From assembly GCA_963739175.1 (NCBI GenBank), contig CAVTZH010000001.1, forward strand, positions 372,001 through 436,000: a DNA stretch of 64,000 nucleotides. The letters run 5' to 3'. This document shows, in pieces, positions 40,540 through 50,160 of this stretch (position 1 is its first letter; each line of letters begins with the position of its first letter). The notes under the pieces were generated by a model. The model made no database searches, was not told where the DNA came from, and saw only the letters and a program-made list of their open reading frames with translations. A program made the position numbers and the translations under genes. Source of the DNA: VAZQ01 sp963739175 (GTDB lineage Bacteria > Pseudomonadota > Alphaproteobacteria > Rhizobiales > Xanthobacteraceae).

Positions 40540-40941
40540 ATGATCGGTCTCGTTCTGGTTACGCACGGGCGGCTCGCCGTCGAGTTTCGCTCGGCACTGG
40601 AACATGTCGTCGGCCCGCAGACGCAAATCGAAGCCGTGACCATCGGTCCCGACGACGACGTCGAGCAGCGGCGCAAGGACATCATCGAGGCGGTCAAGCG
40701 CGTCGATACCGGCGAAGGCGTCGCCATCCTCACCGACATGTTCGGCGGCACGCCGTCGAACCTCGCGATCTCGGTGATGAGCCGGCCGAAGGTCGAAGTG
40801 CTCGCCGGCATCAATCTTCCGATGCTGGTCAAGCTCGCCAAGGTGCGCGACGAATACCCGCTGCCGGACGCGGTGGCGGCGGCGCAGGACGCCGGCCGCA
40901 AATACGTCACCATCGCCAGCCGCGTGCTCGCCGGCAAATGA
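40540..40941 (+). CDS. PTS EIIA component of the mannose family
   Basis: Cytosolic phosphocarrier, 133 residues from ATG 40540 with GAGGAG upstream. The phospho-accepting His9 lies in MIGLVLVTHGRLAVEF, and the family signature ILTDMFGGTPSNLA follows. In Rhizobiales this EIIA-Man belongs to an incomplete PTS lacking sugar permeases and acts in regulation together with HPr and EI-Ntr. Its stop overlaps the start of the HPr gene (ATGA). Confidence 0.95.
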   Translation: MIGLVLVTHGRLAVEFRSALEHVVGPQTQIEAVTIGPDDDVEQRRKDIIEAVKRVDTGEGVAILTDMFGGTPSNLAISVMSRPKVEVLAGINLPMLVKLAKVRDEYPLPDAVAAAQDAGRKYVTIASRVLAGK

Positions 40942-41267
40942 ACGAACCGGAGTCCGCTCCCCGCGACGACGCATCCAGTCCCGATACCGGCGACAAGCCG
41001 GTCGTCCGCGTGCTCGAGATCTGCAACAAGAAGGGGCTGCACGCGCGCGCGTCCGCGAAATTCGTGCAGACCGTCGATCAGTTCGACGCCGTGGTGAAGG
41101 TGACGCGCGGCACCGAGACCGTCGGCGGCAATTCGATCATGGGCCTGATGATGCTCGCCGCCGGCCCCGGCACCTCGATCACGGTCGAGGCGACCGGCCC
41201 GCAGGCGGCCGAGGTGATCGAGGCGCTGGCGAAGCTGGTCAGCGGGCGATTCACCGAAGACGAGTGA
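40938..41267 (+). CDS. HPr phosphocarrier protein
   Basis: 109 residues: a 20-residue acidic/Pro-rich N-terminal extension, then the HPr fold with His35 in NKKGLHARASAKF (phosphorylated by EI) and Ser66 in GNSIMGLMMLAAG (target of HprK). The spacing of 31 residues equals the His15-Ser46 spacing of classical HPr. It ends the chvI-chvG-hprK-EIIA-HPr cluster and is translationally coupled to EIIA by a four-base overlap. The acidic extension is longer than in enteric HPr. Confidence 0.95.
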   Translation: MNEPESAPRDDASSPDTGDKPVVRVLEICNKKGLHARASAKFVQTVDQFDAVVKVTRGTETVGGNSIMGLMMLAAGPGTSITVEATGPQAAEVIEALAKLVSGRFTEDE

Positions 41268-41305
41268 GCGGATTCACGCCGCTTTCCGCGCCTAGATTCA
41301 GCGAC

Positions 41306-41329
41306 ATAAAGAAATCTTTATATCTTTAT
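41306..41329. promoter_or_regulatory. SahR-like operator upstream of ahcY
   Basis: ATAAAGA (41306-41312), AA, TCTTTAT (41315-41321) form a perfect 7-bp inverted repeat, and a third half-site TCTTTAT follows at 41323-41329. The pattern resembles the AT-rich ATAAAG/CTTTAT palindromes bound by SahR, an ArsR-family repressor of the SAM/SAH cycle. It stands out as an AT island in GC-rich DNA and borders a promoter. Binding is inferred; no sahR gene is in the window. Confidence 0.65.
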
Positions 41330-41358
41330 TGTCTGCTGGCGGCATGGCCTGCTATAGG
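41329..41358 (+). promoter_or_regulatory. Possible sigma-70-type promoter of ahcY
   Basis: TTGTCT (41329-41334) and TATAGG (41353-41358) with an 18-base spacer, 50 bases before the ahcY ATG. The -35 box touches the last half-site of the SahR-like operator, so a bound repressor would block polymerase. Confidence 0.45.
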
Positions 41359-41408
41359 CACGCCCCAAGGACACGCCCTCACCCATCGCCTCCAGCCAAG
41401 GACTGTTC

Positions 41409-42849
41409 ATGACCGCGTCCGCCCAAGCGAAGACCAAAGCCGCCGCAACCGACTACATCGTCAAAGACATCGGCCTCGCCGAGTTCGGCCGCAAGGAAAT
41501 CTCGCTCGCCGAAACCGAAATGCCCGGCCTGATGGCGACCCGCGAAGAGTACGGCCCGAAGCAGCCGCTGAAGGGCGCGCGCATCGCCGGCTCGCTGCAC
41601 ATGACGATCCAGACCGCGGTGCTGATCGAGACGCTGGTGGCGCTCGGCGCCGACGTGCGCTGGGTTTCGTGCAACATCTATTCGACGCAGGATCATGCGG
41701 CCGCCGCGGTCGCGGCGGCGGGCGTTCCGGTGTTCGCCGTGAAGGGCGAGACGCTGAAGGACTACTGGGACTACACCGCCAAGCTGTTCGACTGGCACGG
41801 CGGCGGCACGCCGAACATGATCCTCGACGACGGCGGCGACGCCACGATGTTCGTGCACCTCGGCGTGCGCGCCGAGAAGGGCGACACCGCGTTCCTCGAC
41901 AAGCCGGGCTCCGAGGAAGAGGAAGTGTTCTTCGCGCTGCTCAAGCGCATCCTGAAGGAGAAGCCGAAGGGCTACTTCGCCGAGATCGCCAAGAACATCA
42001 AGGGCGTCTCGGAAGAGACCACCACCGGCGTGCATCGTCTCTACGACATGCAGAAGGCCGGCACGCTGCTGTGGCCCGCCATCAACGTCAACGACTCGGT
42101 CACCAAGTCGAAGTTCGACAACCTCTATGGCTGCCGCGAGTCGCTGGTCGACGGCATCCGCCGCGGCACCGACGTGATGATGTCCGGCAAGGTCGCGATG
42201 GTCGCGGGCTTCGGCGACGTCGGCAAAGGCTCGGCGGCTTCGCTGCGCCAGGCCGGCTGCCGCGTGATGGTGTCGGAGATCGATCCGATCTGCGCGCTGC
42301 AGGCCGCGATGGAAGGCTATCAGGTCGTCACGATGGAAGACGCGGCGCCGATGGCCGACATCTTCGTCACCGCGACCGGCAACAAGGACATCATCACGAT
42401 CGAGCACATGCGCAAGATGAAAGACCGCGCGATCGTCTGCAACATCGGCCACTTCGACAACGAGATCCAGATTTCCTCGTTGCGGAACTTGAAGTGGAAC
42501 AACATCAAGCCGCAGGTGGACGAGATCGAGTTTCCGGACGGCCACCGCATCATCATGCTGTCGGAAGGCCGCCTCGTGAACCTCGGCAACGCGATGGGTC
42601 ACCCGAGCTTCGTGATGTCGGCCTCGTTCACCAACCAGACGCTGGCGCAGATCGAGCTGTTCGCGAACAACAAGGACGGCAAGTACAAGACGAGAAGTCT
42701 ACGTGCTGCCGAAGTCGCTCGACGAGAAGGTCGCGCGGCTGCACCTCGCCAAGATCGGCGTGAAGCTGACCGAGCTGCGCCCCGACCAGGCCGCCTATAT
42801 CGGCGTGAAGCAGGAAGGCCCGTTCAAGGCGGATCACTACCGGTATTGA
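41409..42849 (+). CDS. ahcY: S-adenosylhomocysteine hydrolase (one frame break)
   Basis: Splits S-adenosylhomocysteine into adenosine and homocysteine, keeping methylation going; cytosolic, NAD-dependent tetramer. About 479 residues. Motifs: RIAGSLHMTIQTAVLIETL, CNIYSTQDHAAAA, VNDSVTKSKFDNLYG with the NAD-lysine region, GFGDVGKGSAASLR (Rossmann motif) and the C-terminal PDQAAYIGVKQEGPFKADHYRY-type tail with terminal Tyr. The frame breaks at about 42690: DGKYK needs one base removed to continue EVYVLPKSLDEKVARLHL. A terminator follows. Regulated, by inference, through the upstream SahR-like site. Confidence 0.95.
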
Positions 42850-42884
42850 GGTCTCGGCGGCCGACCAACCATCGTCCAATTCTG

Positions 42885-42912
42885 GGGCCGGGCACGTAAT
42901 GCCCGGCCCTTT
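42885..42912 (+). terminator. Rho-independent terminator after ahcY
   Basis: GGGCCGGGCA (42885-42894) and TGCCCGGCCC (42900-42909) form a perfect 10-bp stem with loop CGTAA, followed by TTT. It lies 35 bases after the ahcY stop. Confidence 0.9.
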
Positions 42913-43140
42913 CGCATGTTAAATCTTCGTAATCCCAGTGGTCGCAGGGTGGCCGCGGCGGCAACTATAAAGGCCGATTCCAATGGAACTTTGCTTGCAT
43001 TAGGATGGTCAAAGTAAAGGGAAAACGGCTACTGTGGAGAGCCACCCCATTACCAACTTGTAACTGAAATGACACACTTTCCGCCGGTTTATGGACGACC
43101 TACCGTGGATCAGGCAACACGTTCCCATAGGAGGGGCCAC

Positions 43141-43785
43141 ATGATCACGTCACTGCGCGCGGCGGCGCTGGGTTTGACGTTGACGGTTAGCGTTCTGGCG
43201 GTCGCAGTCGCCCAGGATCACCCGGCGGCTGGACTTTCGATCCCACAATCCTCGCTGACACCCGCGGAGCACGCGCGCGCGATCGCGCTGGCGGAGCCGC
43301 AGTCGACGGTCGCCACCGCGAACGCGCTGCATCCGGACTCGGCGCGGAATTCCGGCATCAACCGCGTCGTGGTCACCGACGTGCAAGCCGTCGGCGTCGA
43401 CAAGACCAGCGAGCGGCTCGCGGTCGTCACCAGCTACCAGTACGAAGGCAATTTCACGATCAACCGGCTGGTCGACCTCAACAGCGGCCGCGTGATCGAG
43501 GAAGACCGCATCCAGAACGGCGGCGCGCGCTTCACCAATGTCGAGCAGCAATACGCGCGTGAGCTGCTGCTGGCGGACGACCGGGTTCGCGCGCTGATCG
43601 CGCCGCTGCAAGGCCAAGAGCAGTTCAACTTCCTGCTGACGACCACGCCCGACCCGAGCAGTCCGCTCTTTGGCAGACGCGTCGTGAACGTGCTGATCAG
43701 CACGCCGGAAGGCTACCTCGCCGAAGTGCCGAGAATCTCGATCAATCTCACGGACGCTACCGTCACCGTCGGACCGACGCCGTAA
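43141..43785 (+). CDS. Secreted protein resembling the N2 domain of copper amine oxidases
   Basis: 214-residue exported protein; ATG 43141 follows AGGAGG at 43129-43134, so an ORF start 24 codons upstream is not used. Signal peptide to about residue 25 (ALGLTLTVSVLAVAVAQ). The mature protein begins SLTPAEHARAIALAEPQ, then has alternating strands around VVVTDVQAVG, ERLAVVTSYQYEGNFTINRL and VDLNSGRVIEEDRIQ. This helix-then-sheet pattern, with LT-x-E at the start and a V-D-L segment, resembles the small N2 domain that precedes the catalytic domain of amine oxidases. The catalytic domain is the next gene, 30 bases away, which supports this reading. Similarity is by eye only. Confidence 0.6.
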   Translation: MITSLRAAALGLTLTVSVLAVAVAQDHPAAGLSIPQSSLTPAEHARAIALAEPQSTVATANALHPDSARNSGINRVVVTDVQAVGVDKTSERLAVVTSYQYEGNFTINRLVDLNSGRVIEEDRIQNGGARFTNVEQQYARELLLADDRVRALIAPLQGQEQFNFLLTTTPDPSSPLFGRRVVNVLISTPEGYLAEVPRISINLTDATVTVGPTP

Positions 43786-43815
43786 GGTGCTGCGTGGGGC
43801 GTAACAGGGGGTAAC

Positions 43816-45541
43816 ATGACGAACAAGCTACCGTGCCGCCTCCGGGCGGCACTGGTCGTTGCAGGGTGTCTGGTTCCTGCAATGGCAATGGCGCAGATCG
43901 ACACGCACCACACGCCCAGTCGTACCCCCCAGCGTTCCGATATCGAATACGGCAGCCGCACCATCACGCTGCCGATGATGCAACGTCCGCCAACGCCTGC
44001 TGGTGCGCCGGGTACCCCGGCGCCCGAGAGTGGCCCGGGCGCACCTGGCCAAGGACCTGGTTCACAAGGGCCTGGGCCTGGTTCCCCGGGACCCAGCACA
44101 GGACCTGGTGGACCGCCGTCTCCGAAAGGCCCCGGCGGACCACCGACAGCAGGACCCGGCGGGCCTCCGTCACCAAAAGGCCCCGGCGGACCGCCGACAG
44201 CCGGACCCGGCGGGCCTCCGTCACCAAAAGGCCCCGGCGGACCGCCGACAGCCGGACCCGGCGGGCCTCCGTCACCAAAAGGCCCCGGCGGACCGCCGAC
44301 AGCCGGACCCGGCGGGCCTCCGTCACCAAAAGGCCCCGGCGGACCGCCGACAGCCGGACCCGGCGGCGCCTCCCAAACCGACCCCACCCGGCACGGACCA
44401 GCCGCCTCCCGGCCAACAAGCCGGCGGCGGCTGCGAGCCGCATTCGCCCCTGCCCGGCGGACTGCCGAGCGGACCGGGTGCCGGCACCGCGGTCTATCAG
44501 CAGTTTCCGCCGACCGGACAGATGCGAACAGCATGGTTCGTGACGTTCGATCACGCGGTGCACCGCGGCCTGTTCATCACCAGCGCATTCTTCAAGCCCG
44601 CGCCCAACCGGGATTGGATCAAGGTGCTGTCGGATGCCGGACCGTCGGAAGTCTTCGTCCCCTACCAGTCGGGCCAACCGCGCTTTCTGGATCTTGCCCA
44701 CCCCTCCCAAGGCGGCGCCGGCGAGTTCGGCCTGATCCCCGCGTCGCAGCGCGACGCCGGCCGTTGCGGCCAGGTGATCGGCCGCGGCAACTCCGTGGTG
44801 CGCGAAGTGACTGAAAAGGGCGTGCTGTGGAAATTGAACCAGTACATCTATCGCGGTCACAAGATGACGCTATGGGGAACGCTCGGCGCCGGAAACTACA
44901 ACTACCTGCTGACGTATGCTTTCCATGACGACGGCATGATCGAATTCCGCTACGGCGCGACCGCCCTCAACCTGCCGTCGGCGCCGAAGGAAGCGCACGT
45001 CCACAACGTCATCTGGCGGGTCAACGTCGATCTCAACGGCGCACGCAATAACGTCAGTGTGGTGCGCCATATCGAAAATACCAACTCGCCGACCTGGCGG
45101 GATGTCATGGAGCCCTTCAACGGCGGCCGGGAAGGTTCGCTCGAATGGAACCCGCGCGAGTTCACGATGCTGCATGTGTCGTCGTCCACGCTGAAGAATG
45201 GGAACGGCTCGCAGAGCGGCTACATGATCATGCCGATGTATCGCGGCACCTCGCGGCACATGGAAAACTGGATGCGCAAGGACATCTGGGTCACGCGCTA
45301 CAAGCCCCAGGAGATCGGCTTCCAGTTCATCGAGCGCTACGCCAACAACGAACCGATCGCCAATGAGGACGTCGTCTTGTGGATGGTGACATCCGCTCTG
45401 CACATCTTCCGAGACGAAGATGGTCAGATCATCCGACGACAGGGCCAACAACCGATTTTCCGAGGAGCCGCGATCACGATGTGGGCGGGTTTCGACATGA
45501 AGCCCCACAACATCTTCGACACCACGCCGTTCTTCCCGTAG
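43816..45541 (+). CDS. Copper amine oxidase catalytic domain with collagen-like linker (one frame break)
   Basis: Secreted quinoprotein-type primary-amine oxidase, about 574 residues after joining. Order: signal peptide, short linker, a Gly/Pro-rich collagen-like region with five 17-residue repeats (GPGGPPSPKGPGGPPTA), then the catalytic domain. Visible active-site elements: NYNY at 360-363, where Tyr361 would become topaquinone; copper ligands His394 and His396 in AHVHNVIW and His529 in SALHIFRDED; likely base Asp292 in RFLDLAHPSQ; C-terminal MKPHNIFDTTPFFP. Frame breaks near 44365-44370; one base less gives APPKPTPPG. The usual N2/N3 domains are missing here and may be supplied by the previous gene. 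Amine substrate unknown. Confidence 0.82.
44101..44355 (+). repeat. Five tandem 51-bp repeats coding a collagen-like segment
   Basis: Units start at 44101, 44152, 44203, 44254 and 44305. Each codes GPGGPPSPKGPGGPPTA. The first unit differs at several third positions; units two to five are nearly identical, pointing to recent expansion. Because 51 is divisible by three, copy changes keep the frame and alter linker length only. Confidence 0.95.
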
Positions 45542-45542
45542 C

Positions 45543-47082
45543 TCAGGGAACCGGCGGCACCAGGACGAAGACGAACCGCGCCGGCGGCCCGCGCCGTCCG
45601 AGAAACGTGGCGGCGTGCTCGAATTCTTCACGGATCACGCCGCGGAGCCTGCGCGGCCGCGCGCTTCACCAGCGTCGCGCAGAGTTGATCGTCGGCCGGA
45701 CAGACCGCGGCCCAGCCGTTGCGCGGCGGCCGTTCCTCCGAGATCCACGGCGACAACTGCGGGTCGGCAAGATCCCAGGATCTCGGATGATCGCCGCTGT
45801 AGAACGCCGCCGCGTTCGCGAAATCGGTGCTGCTCGCGACCAGCGTCAAAGGCCCTTTGACGGCGCGCCGCCAAACGCGGGTCAGCTCCTGGCTCACCGC
45901 GGCGTAGTGGGCGCGCGGCTTCCCCTGCTCTTCGGCGAACCGCACCCAGGCGATCGCCGGCGACGCCGCGAGAACCACCAGGCTCACGCACAACACGACG
46001 AACGCGACGCGCACGGCGTCGAGCCGCTTCACTGCCGCCTGTGACGGCGCCAACAGGATGATCGGCAGCAGAAACCACGCCGGCAACGTCCACAACGCCG
46101 AGAACTTGATGCCGCTGAGCGGCGCTACCACGATCGGCAGCAGCAGCGGTAGCGCGAACAGCACGACCAGCATGCGCCGGTCGGGATCGGCCGGCCACAG
46201 CGTCGCGGCCAGCGTGCGGCGGTCCGGACGCACGACCAGGGCGTAAGCGGCAAGCAGGAGAAGAACGTAACCGGCTCCGCTCACGATCGAGGAGACGGCG
46301 GTCCCAAGCAGCACGGCCATCGATGCGCCGCCGTGCACCTGATGCGCATAGGACAGAGTCTTGCCGCCCGTGGTCAGGAACCAGTGCAGGTGCGGCGCCA
46401 GAACGATGAGCCCGACCAACGCCGCCAGCCACGGCGCCGGCGATCGCAGATACTCCCAGCGCCTGGGATGAACGAGCGCCGCGACCACGAAGGCGACCAC
46501 CAGCAGGATCGAATAGTATTTTCCCAACACCGCGAGCGCCGCCGCGCCGCCGGCCGCCGCCGACCAGGCGAGCGAACGCGTTTCGAACGAGCGCAAGAAG
46601 CAATAGGTCGCGATCGGCCAGGTCGAGAGCAGGATCTGGTTGGTCGAGAATCGCTGGCCGTGAAACTGGTAGAGCGGCGTGAGCAGGAGCAGCAGCAGAA
46701 CCATGAGCCGCTTGTCGCCGTCGAGGTAGCGACGCGCAATGAGATCGATCGCGAAGAACGCGACCGCCGCGTTGACCATCGCGAGCAGATGAAACGACCA
46801 GTCGGCGATCGGGAAAATGGAAAACCAGGCCGCCGCGACGAACCCCGCGAGCGGCGGGTGCTTGTATCCCGGCGCCGGATTCTGGCTCCAGGCGAACACT
46901 TCCAGGAGATCGGGATGCAGACCGATCGATGCGTATGAAACGATCTGAAAGCTGGTCCAGATCGCGACGAACAGCGCGAGGAAAATCCAGAGCGCCCGCC
47001 CGCTCGGCGCGGCATCGAACCAGCGGTTGATTCCGTCTCCGATCCTTGCCGGCGGATTCCAGGAGAAGGATGCGAAAGTCAC
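45543..47082 (-). CDS. Glycosyltransferase family 39 (ArnT/PMT-like) membrane protein (one frame break)
   Basis: Polytopic enzyme that transfers sugars from a polyprenyl carrier to envelope molecules; about 512 residues with roughly 11 membrane helices. N-terminal loop with acidic residues (SIGLHPDLLEVFAWSQ), then GYKHPPLAGFVAAAW, a GT39 hallmark, and FHGQRFSTNQILLSTW. Near 45632 one base must be removed to continue VIREEFEHAATFLGRR to FVFVLVPPVP, the usual ending; otherwise the protein stops about 30 residues early. GTG 47082 is taken as start because upstream residues lack family resemblance. It converges on the amine oxidase with one base between stops. Confidence 0.82.
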
Positions 47083-47255
47083 GGAAAAATCCCCATCCAC
47101 CGGCCAGCCGGCGGCCCGTGCGCGAGCCGCAAACCTATCGCAGGCCGCCTCCCGGGGGCTATCCACTACGCGCTAGAACGCCTTTATTTTCAGTCCTTGC
47201 CCTCGGTGCCAGGAATGTTAAATCCTTGTTTGGGGACCGGGGTACAGGATGCGCT

Positions 47256-48047
47256 ATGTGCCGATGGATCGCCTATCGCGGGGAGACCATCCCGCTCGAA
47301 CAATACGTGACCGCGCCGGCTCACTCGCTCGTCGTGCAGAGCGTCAGGGCGCTGGAATCGACCGCCTCCACCAACGGTGACGGCTTCGGGCTCGGCTGGT
47401 ACGGCGAGCACCCGGAACCCGGCCTTTACCGCGAAGTGCGCCCGGCCTGGTCCGACGAGAACCTGCGCTACCTCTGCCGCCACATCCACTCGCACCTCTA
47501 CTTCGCCCATGTGCGCGCCTCGACCGGTACGCCGGTCACGCGGCCGAACTGCCATCCGTTCGCGTGCGGCCGCTGGCTGTTCATGCACAACGGGCTGATC
47601 GGGAACTGGACGCGCATGCGGCGGCAGGTCGAGTGTCTGATCCCCGATGAATTTTACGGCTCGCGAGTCGGAACGACCGACTCCGAAGCGGTGTTCCTCG
47701 CCATTCTCGGCGCCGGCGGCGACAAGGATCCGGTCGGCGCGACCGGCAAGGTGCTCACCGAGCTGACCAAGATGGTGAGCGTGAACGGGCGCCAGGAAGC
47801 GTTGCGCTTCACCTCCGCGATCGCCAACGGGCGCGACCTCTACGCGTTCCGCTACGCCGCCAACGACAATGCCAACACGCTCTACTATCGCGAGTCCGCC
47901 GGCAACGTCGTCGTCGTTTCCGAGCCGCTCGATTCCGAGCACGCGCGCTGGAAGCCGGTGCCGAACAACCACATGCTGGTCGCGCTCGACGGTCAGCCGG
48001 TGGTGCTCGAGCCGTTCCTTAACGCGCAGCGTGTCGCAGCCGAGTGA
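47256..48047 (+). CDS. Class II glutamine amidotransferase (YafJ/EgtC-like)
   Basis: N-terminal nucleophile hydrolase releasing ammonia from glutamine or hydrolysing gamma-glutamyl bonds; 263 residues. Catalytic Cys2 in MCRWIAYRGE after Met removal, GDGFGLGWYG, FAHVRASTGTPVTRPNCHPF, MHNGLIGNW and TTDSEAVFLAIL are all seen. It lacks a synthase domain, so its partner is unknown; EgtC (ergothioneine synthesis) is one member, but no egt genes are nearby. ATG 47256 is fixed by the need for Cys at position two. Confidence 0.92.
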   Translation: MCRWIAYRGETIPLEQYVTAPAHSLVVQSVRALESTASTNGDGFGLGWYGEHPEPGLYREVRPAWSDENLRYLCRHIHSHLYFAHVRASTGTPVTRPNCHPFACGRWLFMHNGLIGNWTRMRRQVECLIPDEFYGSRVGTTDSEAVFLAILGAGGDKDPVGATGKVLTELTKMVSVNGRQEALRFTSAIANGRDLYAFRYAANDNANTLYYRESAGNVVVVSEPLDSEHARWKPVPNNHMLVALDGQPVVLEPFLNAQRVAAE

Positions 48048-48102
48048 ATTGACAACCGCCCGTTGCCCGCGCTTCATGCCTCGCCTGAATAGGGAGAGAA
48101 AA

Positions 48103-49113
48103 ATGGCGCGTGGAGTAACGCTTGTCGGCGTCGGCCTGTTGCTCGCGGCCGCCGCTACGCCGGCGCAAGCCCAATCGGTCGCCGACTTCTACAAAGGCAA
48201 GACCGTCAACGTCCTGATCGGCGTCGGAGTCGGCGGCGAATACGACCTGCAAGCGCGGCTGGTCGCGCGCCACATCGGCAAGCACATCCCCGGCAATCCG
48301 AACGTCGTGCCGCAAAACATGGTCGGGGCCGGCGGCATCAATATGGCCAACCATCTGTACAACACGGCGACGCGTGACGGCACTTTTATCGGCATGATGG
48401 GCAACAACTTCCCGGCGACGCAGGCGGTCGGTGGCAAGAGCGTGAAGTTCGACGCCGGGAAATTCCAGTGGCTCGGTACCATCGCGCCGGTCGTCGAGAC
48501 AATGGCGGTGTGGCACACGGCCGGCGTCAAAACCATCGACGATCTTCGCAAGCAGGAAATCGTGGCGGGCGCCTCCGGGCGCGGCGCAATCACCTACTTC
48601 TATCCGATGATGATGAATGCGTTCCTCGGGACGAAATTCAAGATCGTGACCGGCTATCCCGGCGGCAACCAGATCAATCTCGCGATGGAGCGCGGCGAGG
48701 TGCAGGCGCGCAACAACACTTGGTCGAGTTGGAAGGCGACGCGGCCGCAGTGGATCAAGGACAAGCAAATCTTCGTCGTCGCGCAGGCCGGTCCGCGTGC
48801 GCCCGATCTCGACGCGCCGTCGGTCGAGGAGCTTGCGAAGACGCCGGACGATCGATTGACCATCGAGCTGATCGTTTCCGGCACGCAGCTTGGCCGGCCG
48901 TTCGCGACCACGCCCGACGTCCCCGCGGACCGGCTGGCCGCGCTACGTAACGCGTTCCGCGAAACCATGAAGGATCCCGAATTCCTCAAGGACGCGGCGC
49001 AGATGAACTTCGAGGTCAATCCGGTCTACGGCGAGCCGATGCAGAAGACCGTCGAAAAAATCTTGAGCACGCCCAAGAATCTTGCGATGCGCGCCAAGGA
49101 ATTCCTCGAGTGA
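48103..49113 (+). CDS. TctC/Bug-type solute receptor, subgroup A
   Basis: 336-residue periplasmic receptor with signal peptide (VTLVGVGLLLAAAATPAQAQ). Begins VADFYKGKTVNVLIGVGVGG and carries GTKFKIVTGYPGGNQINLAM and RGEVQARNNTWSSWK, closely matching the receptor at 50161. ATG 48103 follows AGGGAG. First of three receptor genes in a row (A-B-A), separated by 67 and 2 bases, clearly one operon. No transporter membrane genes follow. Ligand unknown. Confidence 0.9.
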   Translation: MARGVTLVGVGLLLAAAATPAQAQSVADFYKGKTVNVLIGVGVGGEYDLQARLVARHIGKHIPGNPNVVPQNMVGAGGINMANHLYNTATRDGTFIGMMGNNFPATQAVGGKSVKFDAGKFQWLGTIAPVVETMAVWHTAGVKTIDDLRKQEIVAGASGRGAITYFYPMMMNAFLGTKFKIVTGYPGGNQINLAMERGEVQARNNTWSSWKATRPQWIKDKQIFVVAQAGPRAPDLDAPSVEELAKTPDDRLTIELIVSGTQLGRPFATTPDVPADRLAALRNAFRETMKDPEFLKDAAQMNFEVNPVYGEPMQKTVEKILSTPKNLAMRAKEFLE

Positions 49114-49180
49114 GCGAATCTGAGTTGACGTCGTGCGAACGCCAACGGCGATGATTGGCGCCACGAACAACGGGAGGATC

Positions 49181-50158
49181 ATGATGACGAGACCGGCAAG
49201 CCTGCTGGCAGCGATGGTCGCCTGTGCCGTCGGCGCCTTCACCACCGCGTCCGCGCAGGAGTGGCAGCCGTCCCGTCCGGTCACCTTGGTGGTGCCGTTC
49301 CCGGCCGGCGGCGGCAACGATGCGCTGGCACGGATGGTCGCCGAGCGCATGAGCAAGACGCTCGGCCAGCAGGTCGTGGTCGAGAACCGCGGCGGCGCCG
49401 GCGGCACGGTCGCGACCCGCGCGATCGCCAAAAGCCCACCCGACGGCCACACCATCTTGCTCTCCTACACCGGCACCTTCGCGATCAATCCGACGCTCTA
49501 TCCCAATGCCGGCTACGATCCGCGCAAGGATTTCGTCGCCATCGGCACCATCGGGACGCTGACCAGCGTGCTGGTGTCGCACCCGTCGCTGCCGGTGAAA
49601 TCGACCGCCGACCTGATCGACTACGCCAGGAAAAATCCCGGCAAGATCAACTACGGCTTCGTGCCCGGCACCGTCGGCCATATCTCGACCGAGATGTTTG
49701 CGCGCAGCGCCAACATCAAGCTCACCAACATCCCCTACAAGGGCAACGGCAACGCCATCGCCGACCTGATGGGCGGCCACGTGTCGATGATGTTCCTGTC
49801 GATCCTGCCGGTGATCGGCCAGATCCAGGCCGGCACGCTCAATGCGCTCGCGGTCGCGAGCCCGGCGCGCTCGTCGCTCATCCCGAACGTGCCGACGATC
49901 GCGGAGTCGGGCGTCCCCGGCTTCTCCGCCGTCATCAGCTATGGGCTGGCGGCGCCGGCGGGAACGCCGCGCGCGATCGTCGATCGGCTGAACAAGGAGC
50001 TGCAGGTGGCACTCGCCGATACGACGCTGCGCAAGCGGCTCGATGCCGAAGGCGGTCAGGTGCTGCCGGGCACGCCCGCGGACTACGCCAAGACGATCGA
50101 CGACGAGGAAAAGAAGTGGGGCCCGCTGGTGAAGAGCCTCAATCTCAGGGTCGAGTGA
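49181..50158 (+). CDS. TctC/Bug-type solute receptor, subgroup B
   Basis: 325-residue Bug receptor; ATG 49181 follows GGGAGG. Signal peptide ends near TTASAQE. Family stretches: RPVTLVVPFPAGGGNDALAR, GDG-type ligand loop replaced by SPPDGHTILLSYTG, and NIPYKGNGNAIADLMGGHVS. It sits between two subgroup-A receptors. The same A/B pairing is seen at 18.2-20.2 kb on the other strand, so a receptor pair seems to be a unit. Intact. Confidence 0.92.
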   Translation: MMTRPASLLAAMVACAVGAFTTASAQEWQPSRPVTLVVPFPAGGGNDALARMVAERMSKTLGQQVVVENRGGAGGTVATRAIAKSPPDGHTILLSYTGTFAINPTLYPNAGYDPRKDFVAIGTIGTLTSVLVSHPSLPVKSTADLIDYARKNPGKINYGFVPGTVGHISTEMFARSANIKLTNIPYKGNGNAIADLMGGHVSMMFLSILPVIGQIQAGTLNALAVASPARSSLIPNVPTIAESGVPGFSAVISYGLAAPAGTPRAIVDRLNKELQVALADTTLRKRLDAEGGQVLPGTPADYAKTIDDEEKKWGPLVKSLNLRVE

Positions 50159-50160
50159 GG

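Noticed and set aside
44101..44355. CRISPR-like array
   Set aside because: The units are directly adjacent with no unique spacers, and the array is in frame within a coding sequence.
43816..45541. The amine oxidase as a decayed pseudogene
   Set aside because: All catalytic residues are kept and the single frame break is of the same kind as in essential genes, so an error is likelier than decay.
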